A stretch of DNA of 15,575 nt from an uncultured Opitutaceae bacterium (GTDB taxonomy: Bacteria > Verrucomicrobiota > Verrucomicrobiae > Opitutales > Opitutaceae), in contig CAMLSH010000031.1 of the NCBI GenBank assembly GCA_946482625.1, forward strand, positions 1-15,575, read 5' to 3'. Below are positions 1-6,569 of this stretch, one piece after another; positions within the stretch are counted from its first letter, which is position 1, and the number at the start of each line of letters is the position of its first letter. The position numbers and the translations under genes are program-made. The notes below the pieces were generated by a model. That model had not been told where the DNA came from, made no database searches, and saw only the letters and a list, made by a program, of their open reading frames with translations.

Positions 1-66
1 ACTGATACTGAATTCGATGCTGCTGTCGAGCTGGCCAAGGAAAAGATTGAGAGGATAGGAAAGTGA
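1..66 (+). CDS. C-terminal tail of an unidentified protein (partial)
   Basis: Reading frame 1 is open from the window edge and ends in TGA at 64-66, giving the last 21 residues of a protein (it ends ...AKEKIERIGK). The tail is charged and probably helical. GC is 30 of 66 bases, about 45%, clearly below the GC-rich genes that follow, so the gene may have a different history from its neighbours; a stretch this short also varies by chance. It converges with the dehydrogenase gene that ends at 164. No family can be assigned from 21 residues. It may be a chance open frame, since only its end is visible. Confidence 0.4.
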   Translation, partial: TDTEFDAAVELAKEKIERIGK

Positions 67-99
67 AAAGGGATTAACCAGCGGCGACAGCCGACCCCA

Positions 100-119
100 A
101 CAGCTGTCACATCAGCTGT
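100..119. terminator. Small inverted repeat between convergent genes
   Basis: ACAGCTG (100-106) pairs perfectly with CAGCTGT (113-119) around a 6-base loop. A second, weaker stem, GGAG/CTCC, lies at 134-137 and 144-147. Both sit in the 97-base gap between the stop of the plus-strand tail (66) and the stop of the minus-strand dehydrogenase gene (164), where a bidirectional terminator would be expected. Neither has a clear T-tract, so termination is inferred from position only. Confidence 0.3.
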
Positions 120-163
120 AGAACGGCGCGCTCGGAGTTTGCGCTCCACCTTGCGGAGTCTCG

Positions 164-1933
164 TTACGGTTTCGGTGCTCGCTGGGCTTTTACCTGATCG
201 CGGGTGACGGCGGAGGCACCGTCGCCGAATGCCTGACGCACGTAGGTGACGAGATCGGCGGCTCGCACGTCGTTGAGCAATGCGGCGTAGCCCGGCATCA
301 CGTTGGAGTATTTTGGCCGGTCGGCCGGAAGAGCGGCGGCCGGGCCGTGCAGAATCGTCCGGATGAGCAGGGCGGGATCGCCGCGCACCACCGCGCTGTC
401 GAGCAGCGAGGGCTGGAGATTCGCGACGCCGCTGCCGTCGGCCATGTGGCAGGAGGCGCATTGCTGGGCGTAGATTTGCTTGCCGCGCGCGTTGACCACG
501 ACTGGCGGTTTAGGCGGTCCGACGGGAGCGGTTTTCACCGGTGCGGGAACGGTGGCGGTGGGAGTGGGGTGGGGTGAGGGCGCGGCTGGCGTAGTCGTGG
601 TGGGGGCGGTTTCGCCGGTGTAGGTGACGCGCCAGATGCGGCCTTTTTCGGTTTCCGCGATGTAGAGCGATCCGTCGGGACCGACGGCGACTCCACCCGG
701 TCGATACATGGCTTCACGTGGCGACGTGAATTCGGTGCGACCAGAAAAGCCGTCCGCAAAAACCTCGTACGAGCCGAGCGGTTTGCCGGCGGCATCGAAG
801 GGGATGAAGGCGACGTTGTAGCCTTTCTGCGGTTTGGGGGCGCGATTCCACGAGCCGTGAAAAGCGACGAAGGCGCCGCCGCGGTATTTCGCCGGGAATT
901 GCGTGGCGTTATAGAACGTCATCTGGAGCGGCGCCCAATGCGCGGGAAATGCGATGATCGGCTCGGGGTATTTGCCGGGCTCGGCGCGTTTCTGGTTATC
1001 GCCGCCGAATTCCGGCGCGACCATGCGGGCGTTTTTCAACGGGTCCCAGTAGGTGTAGGGCCAGCCGAGATTCTGCCCTTCGCGCAACTGGTGAAACTCT
1101 TCGGCCGGGAGCTCGGCGTTGTCGTCGTCGTTGTAGAAGTTGGGGGCGACCGCGCTGAGGTTGTCGCGGCCGTGCATCACGAAAAAGGCAGAGCGCGAAA
1201 CGGGATTCCACGCGACGCCCACGACGTGGCGATGTCCCGTGGCGATGTGTTCGCCGTCGCTTTGTTTCTGGTTGGGCTTCGCGGGGTCGAAGCGCCAGAA
1301 GCCGCCGTGAGCCTGGAGAAACTCTGTGGCGTCGCTGCCCTTGGCGCCGAGGCGACGGTCGTTCTCGCCGCCGTAGGCGTTGGAGGGCGAACCGGTTTCA
1401 ACAATCAGCCGGCCGCGATCATCGAAGAAGAACGACTTCGACTCGTGTGTGCGTTGGTTGGGCAGATCGATAACGATCGGCTCGGGCTCTCCGGAAGGGA
1501 CAAGTTCGCCGGGCGTGTACTTGTAGCGAAAGACGTCTTTATCGGTCGAGTGGTAGAGCCAGCCGTCGTGCAGAAGCAGACCGGAGCCGCCGCCGGAGCC
1601 GAACTCTTTGACCACGTCAGCGCGTCCATCGCCGTCCGTATCGCGCAAGGCGAGGAGGCTGCCGCGTTTCGTCTTGGCGTAGACGTCGCCATTGGGCGCG
1701 ACCGCGATGAAGCGGAGATTGTTGGAGCGGTTGTTGATCTTGCGATCGACGACCACGTTGTCGGCAAAAACGAGTGCGCGAAAGCCGGGCGGAAGCGTGA
1801 TCCCGCCGTTATCGGCGTCGGGTGCGGGCGGGGCCGCGGGTAACCGCAGGGCAACTACGAGGGCGATCGGGAGAAGGGCGGATCGCGTCAGGAGGGCGTG
1901 GCGCATCCGGCGCACGATGAAGGCAGGTAGCAT
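164..1933 (-). CDS. Secreted PQQ-type sugar dehydrogenase (sorbosone dehydrogenase-like) fused to cytochrome c
   Basis: Probably a periplasmic quinoprotein that oxidises a sugar and passes electrons to its own heme. From the ATG at 1933 it has 589 residues. An N-terminal signal peptide (basic stretch IVRRMRHALLTR, then a hydrophobic core to about residue 32) is followed by a six-bladed-propeller glucose/sorbosone dehydrogenase domain, about 45-438. Family hallmarks there are ATGHRHVVGVAW (231-242), EGQNLGWPY and AFHGSWNR (356-363). A Pro/Thr-rich linker (about 441-480) leads to a class I cytochrome c domain with the heme site CASCH (492-496) and a likely axial Met at 546 in NVMPGY. Later (1906, ATG) and earlier (2020, GTG, overlapping the regulator stop as GTGA) starts exist; 1933 was chosen because it gives the best signal peptide. 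No Shine-Dalgarno sequence is visible. It lies 83 bases downstream of the LacI-type gene on the same strand and may be co-transcribed with it. Substrate unknown; fungal AA12 relatives use sugars such as L-fucose. No PQQ-synthesis genes are present. Confidence 0.88.
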   Translation of the reverse strand: MLPAFIVRRMRHALLTRSALLPIALVVALRLPAAPPAPDADNGGITLPPGFRALVFADNVVVDRKINNRSNNLRFIAVAPNGDVYAKTKRGSLLALRDTDGDGRADVVKEFGSGGGSGLLLHDGWLYHSTDKDVFRYKYTPGELVPSGEPEPIVIDLPNQRTHESKSFFFDDRGRLIVETGSPSNAYGGENDRRLGAKGSDATEFLQAHGGFWRFDPAKPNQKQSDGEHIATGHRHVVGVAWNPVSRSAFFVMHGRDNLSAVAPNFYNDDDNAELPAEEFHQLREGQNLGWPYTYWDPLKNARMVAPEFGGDNQKRAEPGKYPEPIIAFPAHWAPLQMTFYNATQFPAKYRGGAFVAFHGSWNRAPKPQKGYNVAFIPFDAAGKPLGSYEVFADGFSGRTEFTSPREAMYRPGGVAVGPDGSLYIAETEKGRIWRVTYTGETAPTTTTPAAPSPHPTPTATVPAPVKTAPVGPPKPPVVVNARGKQIYAQQCASCHMADGSGVANLQPSLLDSAVVRGDPALLIRTILHGPAAALPADRPKYSNVMPGYAALLNDVRAADLVTYVRQAFGDGASAVTRDQVKAQRAPKP

Positions 1934-1959
1934 GGAATCAAAAGGAGCGGAATTTATGC

Positions 1960-1966
1960 CGTTAAG
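1960..1966 (-). promoter_or_regulatory. Possible weak operator half-site CTTAACG
   Basis: On the minus strand the bases CTTAACG, then GCATAAA, lie about 27 bases upstream of the dehydrogenase ATG at 1933. They match the first seven bases of the CTTAACGATA core repeated at 3158-3168 and 13386-13396. Seven bases is weak evidence alone; it is listed because it falls in the short gap between two genes rather than within a coding region. Confidence 0.2.
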
Positions 1967-2016
1967 GAGCCCGCGCGAAATCGACGTTCGCACGCGGGCA
2001 ATCCGGGGCCGTCCCC

Positions 2017-3069
2017 TCACGCACTTGTCGTGGGAAGACGCGGCCGCAAGGTGCGGCCGTCGTTCCAGACGCCTTCGACCATGACGACGCGGGTCTGCTC
2101 GGGCATGCCGCGTTCGTTGTGCTCGACCATGCTGATGATGTTATCGACGGCGGTCGCTCCGATGAGGCGCCCGTTTTGCCAGATACCGCTGCAGGCATCG
2201 CCGAGGTTCGGACAGGCCAGCGAGGCGAGTCCGATGTCCTCGGGCGCGCGGAGTCCAAGATGTTTGAAATGGTGGCTGAGCGGATCGGCGGCGGGGGAGA
2301 TGACCACATCGGGTTTTTCGCGGCGTATCCACTCGGCCACCGGCGAAAGATCGTCCCAGCTTTCCAGCAGCAGCGTTTTGACGGGCTTGAGTTTCGGCAG
2401 CAGGTCGCGCGCGACGAGCAGGCCGCCATCCCAGCGGGCGTTGAAGCGCTCTTGATGCATGCGCAGAATGATCAGGCCAGGCCGGCGGTAACCGCGGCTG
2501 TGGCATTCGCGGGCCACCTGGAGGCTGGAAAAAAAGTGGTCGTTGCAGACGGAGGTGATGGCGAGCGAGGCGAGGGGAACGCCGAGGCGGACAGCCGAGA
2601 AATTTTCCCACGCGAGCGCAGGAGGCGGTGCGCCGGATTCGAGCGGGCCGAGCAACAGGCCCTGAATGCCGCGATTGTGGAGAATGCTTCCGAAGCGCTC
2701 CGCCGACATGCCGTCCTGGTGCAGCCAGAATTCCTGCGCGCGATAGCCGCGAAGGGCAGCGCGTTCGATCGCACCGTCGAGCATCTGCTTCACCGTCGGG
2801 GCGGCCGTGCTCCGCCAGCCGTCCTTGTTTTCGAGCCCGTTGACCAAAGCGAGCACCGGCTTGCTGTGGGTGCTTTTGCCGCGCCGCCGCAGACTCATCA
2901 ACGCGGATACATACGGGTTGGGCCGGTAGCCGAGCTTGTCGGCGATGGCGCGTATGCGGGTGCGGGTGGTGAGCGGGATGTGCGGGTTGTTGGCCAGACA
3001 CATGGAAACAGTCGCCTGTGTCACTCCCGCGTGCGCAGCCACGGTCTTCATCGTCACGCTTTTTGCCAT
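2017..3069 (-). CDS. LacI-family transcriptional regulator
   Basis: DNA-binding regulator, likely sugar-responsive. From the ATG at 3069 it has 350 residues, a normal LacI-family length. The N-terminal helix-turn-helix is clear at about residues 7-27 (MKTVAAHAGVTQATVS), followed by the hinge-side motif IADKLGYRPNPYVSALM (about 42-58). A periplasmic-binding-protein-like effector domain occupies roughly 70-335. An upstream TTG at 3117 would add 16 residues that fit no family N-terminus, so the ATG just ahead of the HTH was chosen. No Shine-Dalgarno sequence is seen. The gene is divergent from the symporter operon across 537 bases, the usual arrangement for a local and often self-regulating repressor. 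The dehydrogenase-cytochrome gene lies directly downstream. Inferred targets are this divergent promoter and possibly the alginate-lyase-like/fucosidase promoter region, which shares an 11-base motif. The effector sugar cannot be read from the sequence. Confidence 0.93.
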   Translation of the reverse strand: MAKSVTMKTVAAHAGVTQATVSMCLANNPHIPLTTRTRIRAIADKLGYRPNPYVSALMSLRRRGKSTHSKPVLALVNGLENKDGWRSTAAPTVKQMLDGAIERAALRGYRAQEFWLHQDGMSAERFGSILHNRGIQGLLLGPLESGAPPPALAWENFSAVRLGVPLASLAITSVCNDHFFSSLQVARECHSRGYRRPGLIILRMHQERFNARWDGGLLVARDLLPKLKPVKTLLLESWDDLSPVAEWIRREKPDVVISPAADPLSHHFKHLGLRAPEDIGLASLACPNLGDACSGIWQNGRLIGATAVDNIISMVEHNERGMPEQTRVVMVEGVWNDGRTLRPRLPTTSA

Positions 3070-3606
3070 AGGGGTATTGAGGGGAGTAACCCGTAGCTCG
3101 CGCCCGGCGACTGCCAAGGAAAATTGCCGGGCGTCGACGAGGCCCGTCCGATTTTCGGCTTAACGATAAAAATACCGCCTCACTTTCGGCGAAATGGCGC
3201 TTCGAGCACACCTTTCTGCGGTGGCTATTTTTCCCCGAGCTGTCCCCGCCTCTCCGGCTTTCTTGAGTTGTTTCCTGTCTGGTGCGCGTTCCGCCTGGAC
3301 GCGACGGGCGGGTGGGTGCGCGACTGCCGCTGACCGCGCTGCAGCCATGAGCGACGGCGCGGTTCTGGAGGCTGCGGTGAAATGGGGACAGGGGATCGAC
3401 GGCCCGTTGGCGCGGGTGTCGAAGAGGGAGGCAGGGTTTCGGTTGCGCGACTGTGACCCGGTTTCTGAAAACGAGACGTTTGGGCAAGATGGGACTGGAG
3501 CGGGGGCGAGCGGACGTGGATATTTGTCATACGCCGGCGCATCCGCTGCTCGATCATCGACCACGCTGCGTTTTCTCCCAACCCCCTGTCGATTTTTCGC
3601 GCGCCC
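3070..3606. promoter_or_regulatory. Divergent intergenic region between regulator and symporter operon
   Basis: This 537-base region should hold the promoters of both the LacI-type gene (minus) and the symporter operon (plus). It contains the AT-rich operator-like sequence at 3158-3168. No convincing -35/-10 pair could be assigned. An 88-codon open frame starting ATG at 3347 ends at 3610, overlapping the symporter start as ATGA. Its protein matches no family I recognise, and its second half is rich in Gly, Ala and Ser, so I treat it as non-coding or at most a leader ORF. Open frames on the minus strand here look like compositional artefacts of high GC. Confidence 0.6.
3158..3168. promoter_or_regulatory. 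Candidate LacI-type operator GCTTAACGATA
   Basis: The 11 bases GCTTAACGATA recur exactly at 13386-13396, in the other divergent intergenic region of the locus. The extended core TTAACGATAA is an imperfect palindrome around a central CG: it matches its own reverse complement at 8 of 10 positions. A central CG with AT-rich arms is typical of LacI-family operators. It lies 89 bases upstream of the regulator ATG. Binding by this regulator is inferred, not shown. Confidence 0.45.
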
Positions 3607-5367
3607 ATGACCGTTTACGACCACGCCGTGCTCATTTTCTATTTCGGTTTCATGGTGACGATCAGCTGGGTGTTCCGGCGGTTCGTCCACAATGTGAGCG
3701 ACTACTTTCGCGGAGGAGGCAAGGCGCTCTGGTGGATGGTGGGCGGCTCGGCGTTCATGGTGAGTTTCAGTGCGTGGACCTTTACTGGCGCGGCCTCTTC
3801 TGCGTACACCGAAGGCTGGCCGGTGGCGGCGATCTATTTTGCCAACGCGACCGGCTTCCTCGTGAGCGCGGCGTACTTCGCACCGCGGTTTCGCCAACTG
3901 CGTGTGGTGACGGGCGTGGAGGCGATCCGGCAGCGCTTCGGCGCAACGAGTGAGCAGGTGTTCACGTGGCTGCAGATCCCGCTGGGGACGTTGCAAGCGG
4001 GCATCTGGCTGAACGCGCTCGGCGTTTTCTTCTCTGCGATCTTCGGCTTCGATCTCGTTCTCACCATCGTGGCGACGGGGCTGATTGTTGTCTTCATGGC
4101 GCTGATCGGCGGCAGCTGGGCGGTGCTGGCGAGCGACTTTATCCAAGTGCTCATCCTTTTGCCGGTCTGCGTGGCCGTCACCGTGCTGGCGCTCCTTCGA
4201 GTCGGCGGGTTGGACGGCTTTGTCTCGCAGCTGCCGGCGGAGCACCTGGATTTCGGGCGGGTGTTTTCGCAGGACTTTCTGGGTCTTTGGTGCGTCGCGA
4301 TGCTGCTCAAGCAGATCAACAGCACCAACAACCTCCTCGATGCGAGCCGCTATCTTTGCGTGAAAGACAGCCGGCACGCGCGTTGGGCGGCGCTGCTCGG
4401 TGCGGGTCTTTTTCTCGTCGGGATCGTGATGTGGTTCGTACCGCCGATGGCTGCGCGTATCCTTTTCCCGGATCTCAGCGTCCAGTTTCCCACGCTGCGG
4501 AATCCTTCCGAAGCCGCGTTTATCGCGATCGCCCGCGAAGTCCTGCCCGTCGGTATGATGGGGCTTCTGGTGAGCGGTATCTTCGCGGCGACGATGTCGT
4601 CGATGGACGCCGGTCTGAACAAAAACGCCGGCATCTTCATCAAGAATTTCTATCAGCCGCACTTCAGTCCGAAGGGAGCCGACACGCACCTGCTCAGGGT
4701 CGGCAAGGTGACCACGCTGTTGCTCGGGGTTATCGTGATCTTCGTGGCGCTCAAGATGAGTCAGCTGAAGGGGCTCGGCCTCTTCCTGTTGATGCAGCGG
4801 GTCAGCATTCTCATCGCGACGCCGGTGATCGTTCCGCTGCTGCTCGGGCTGATCGTGCGCAACACGCCACCGTGGTCGGCGTGGAGCACGGTGTTGATCG
4901 GCTTCTTCTGTTCGCTGTGCATCGGCGATCAGCTCACGCCGGAATGGGCCGCGTCGTTCTTCGGGACAACCGCGCCCTTGGGCGCCGTCACCCGCGAATA
5001 CTGGACGCAAGGCATCCAGTTTTTTGGCAACGTCATCATCGGCTCGCTCTGGTTCTTTGGCACAAAGCTGTTCTGGCGCACGACAGCGCCGGTTTATCGC
5101 ACGGACATCGAAACGTTTTTTAACCGCCTGAACCGGCCGGTGGATTTTGCACAGGAGGAGGGCGCGCGCGCGGCGAACGATTCCCGTCAATCGTCGGTCA
5201 CCGGCTGGCTGTGTCTTGCCTATGGCGCATTTGTCGTGGCGCTCGCGTTGATTCCCAATCCGGTCGCCGGCCGCATCGCGTTTGCCGGCTGTGGCGGAGT
5301 CGTGATCCTGACCGGCGTCGCCCTCGTGCGAAGCGGGCGAAACCAAGCCGGAGCGCAGGAGCCATGA
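3607..5367 (+). CDS. Sodium:solute symporter (SSS family)
   Basis: Inner-membrane Na+-coupled importer, probably for a mono- or oligosaccharide or sugar acid released by the enzymes of the locus. It has 586 residues, with about 13-14 hydrophobic segments, beginning at residues 7-23, 41-60 and 73-92. Family signatures are GGSWAVLASDFIQ (168-180) in the fifth-helix region and FAATMSSMDAGLNKN (326-340), which carries the conserved Ser pair linked to the second sodium site. A hydrophilic loop (about 491-530) precedes two final C-terminal membrane segments. The start is the ATG at 3607; the leader just before it is pyrimidine-rich and has no Shine-Dalgarno sequence. It is the first gene of the plus-strand operon, and its stop overlaps an ATG as ATGA. 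SSS carriers often take the place of SusC/SusD in verrucomicrobial sugar loci. The substrate cannot be deduced from the sequence. Confidence 0.93.
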   Translation: MTVYDHAVLIFYFGFMVTISWVFRRFVHNVSDYFRGGGKALWWMVGGSAFMVSFSAWTFTGAASSAYTEGWPVAAIYFANATGFLVSAAYFAPRFRQLRVVTGVEAIRQRFGATSEQVFTWLQIPLGTLQAGIWLNALGVFFSAIFGFDLVLTIVATGLIVVFMALIGGSWAVLASDFIQVLILLPVCVAVTVLALLRVGGLDGFVSQLPAEHLDFGRVFSQDFLGLWCVAMLLKQINSTNNLLDASRYLCVKDSRHARWAALLGAGLFLVGIVMWFVPPMAARILFPDLSVQFPTLRNPSEAAFIAIAREVLPVGMMGLLVSGIFAATMSSMDAGLNKNAGIFIKNFYQPHFSPKGADTHLLRVGKVTTLLLGVIVIFVALKMSQLKGLGLFLLMQRVSILIATPVIVPLLLGLIVRNTPPWSAWSTVLIGFFCSLCIGDQLTPEWAASFFGTTAPLGAVTREYWTQGIQFFGNVIIGSLWFFGTKLFWRTTAPVYRTDIETFFNRLNRPVDFAQEEGARAANDSRQSSVTGWLCLAYGAFVVALALIPNPVAGRIAFAGCGGVVILTGVALVRSGRNQAGAQEP

Positions 5368-5480
5368 AACTTTCGATGAACCCTTTCTCTATCGTCGTTC
5401 CTTTCTCACCCCCGCGTCCCTGGGAAATACCTCCGTACTCAACTACTGGGCACAACCAGGTCCGCACGCTTAACCCATGA
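5364..5480 (+). CDS. Doubtful 38-codon ORF bridging symporter and dehydrogenase
   Basis: The ATG at 5364 overlaps the symporter stop (ATGA, 5364-5367), and the TGA at 5478-5480 overlaps the dehydrogenase ATG (ATGA, 5477-5480). It is preceded by GGAG about 4 bases away. The 38-residue product begins MKLSMNPFSIVVPF and is then proline-rich; no family is recognised. For it: seamless overlaps at both ends suggest translational coupling. Against it: only 22 of 38 codons end in G or C, lower than the genes around it, and the stretch reads like AT-richer intergenic DNA. It may serve only to carry ribosomes across the gap, or may not be translated. Confidence 0.25.
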   Translation: MKLSMNPFSIVVPFSPPRPWEIPPYSTTGHNQVRTLNP

Positions 5481-6526
5481 CCTTCTCCGATTCGATCAAC
5501 GCCATCGATTCCGCCTGCTCGGGACCGAAAATCAGTTCGGTCCTGGCCGTGCTCGCTCCCGGCGAGGTCCGCGATTTTTTCCCGGAGCCACTCTGGAGCC
5601 AGGTGCGTGATCTGGCGCGCGAGTTTCGCCTCGTGAACTCTCTGGAGATTTCGGAGGCCGGATTTCATCGCGAATTGGCCGCGGTCGATCCCGAGGTGCT
5701 GGTCGCCTGCTGGAAGACGCCCCAGCTGCCGGCGGTTCTGCCTCCACATCTCAAATACGCGTGTCATCTCACCGGCTCGGTGAAGAACATCGTCTCCCGC
5801 GGTCATCTCGATCGGGGGCTGCTGGTCACCAACTGGGGTGGCTCGATCAGCCGGGTCGTGGCGGAGGGGGCGTTGCTTCACATCCTCTGCTGTCTGCGTC
5901 GACTGCCGGCGTGGTGCCTCGCCATGCACAAGGAGGGCGCCTGGAAGGACGGCGATACCGAGACGGCGTCCCTCTTTGGCCGGCGGGTGGGGTTGCACGG
6001 TTTCGGTCTGGTCGCCCGCGAGTTGGTGAAATTGATCCGGGCCTTCGGCGTCGAAATCAACGTCTGCGCCCCGGACGTGACGCCCGCGGTCGAGCGCGAG
6101 TGGGGAGTCCGGCGGGTGGCGTCGCTCGATGCCTTGTTTGCGGAAAACGATGTCGTGGTCGAACTCGCTCCCCTGATTCCAGAAACCCACCGGATCGTCG
6201 GCGAAGAACAGCTGCGCCTGCTTCGTCCCGGGAGTGTATTCGTTAACGTGGCACGCGGCGCGGTGGTCGATGAAGCCGCGTTGGTGAGGGTGGCGCGAGA
6301 AGGACGCGTGCAGTTCGGGCTGGATGTATTCGAGGTGGAGCCGCTGCCGGCCGACCACCCGCTGCGTGGCCTGACGAATGTCTCGCTCACCCCGCACCTC
6401 GCCGGCCCAACCAACGACCGCCGCCGCGACGCCGGGGCTTGGGCCCTCCGAAACCTCCGCGCTTACGCGGGAGGACAACCGCTGGTCGCACTCATGACTG
6501 CAGACAATTACGACCGGAAAACGTGA
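5477..6526 (+). CDS. D-isomer-specific 2-hydroxyacid dehydrogenase (NAD-dependent)
   Basis: Cytoplasmic oxidoreductase interconverting a 2-hydroxyacid and a 2-oxoacid with NAD(H) or NADP(H). It has 349 residues, a usual length. The Rossmann motif VGLHGFGLVAREL is at 171-183, with Ala-Pro-Asp at the end of the next strand (198-200). The three catalytic positions of the family are present: Arg260 in NVARGAVVDE, Glu288 in FEVEPLP and His307 in TPHLAGPT. Two substrate-domain segments flank the nucleotide-binding core, with a normal C-terminal return helix. It sits between the symporter and GH28-like genes, its start overlapping the preceding small frame as ATGA, so an intracellular catabolic step on an imported sugar acid is likely. 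The basic pair RR (169-170) before the glycine motif does not settle NAD versus NADP. The precise substrate is unknown. Confidence 0.9.
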   Translation: MTFSDSINAIDSACSGPKISSVLAVLAPGEVRDFFPEPLWSQVRDLAREFRLVNSLEISEAGFHRELAAVDPEVLVACWKTPQLPAVLPPHLKYACHLTGSVKNIVSRGHLDRGLLVTNWGGSISRVVAEGALLHILCCLRRLPAWCLAMHKEGAWKDGDTETASLFGRRVGLHGFGLVARELVKLIRAFGVEINVCAPDVTPAVEREWGVRRVASLDALFAENDVVVELAPLIPETHRIVGEEQLRLLRPGSVFVNVARGAVVDEAALVRVAREGRVQFGLDVFEVEPLPADHPLRGLTNVSLTPHLAGPTNDRRRDAGAWALRNLRAYAGGQPLVALMTADNYDRKT

Positions 6527-6569
6527 CCAGGAGCCGCAGCGCCGGCGTTCGTCAAACACCCGAATCCCC

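Noticed and set aside
857..1843. Plus-strand frame of about 328 codons opposite the PQQ dehydrogenase
   Set aside because: It is Val/Ala/Gly/Arg-rich low-complexity sequence mirroring the propeller gene; no motif supports it.
2141..3487. Minus-strand frame of about 448 codons overlapping the regulator in another frame
   Set aside because: The LacI-type HTH and effector domain are read in a different frame of the same strand. This product is Arg/Pro/His-rich and featureless.
3160..5346. Long minus-strand open frame (about 728 codons) opposite the symporter
   Set aside because: The product is rich in Arg, His, Asp, Glu and Gln with no family motif, and the plus strand encodes an obvious SSS transporter with full signatures. 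It is a shadow frame of GC-rich coding DNA.
5468..5474. GCTTAAC just before the dehydrogenase ATG as a third operator
   Set aside because: Only seven bases match and it lies inside an operon, so chance is the better explanation.
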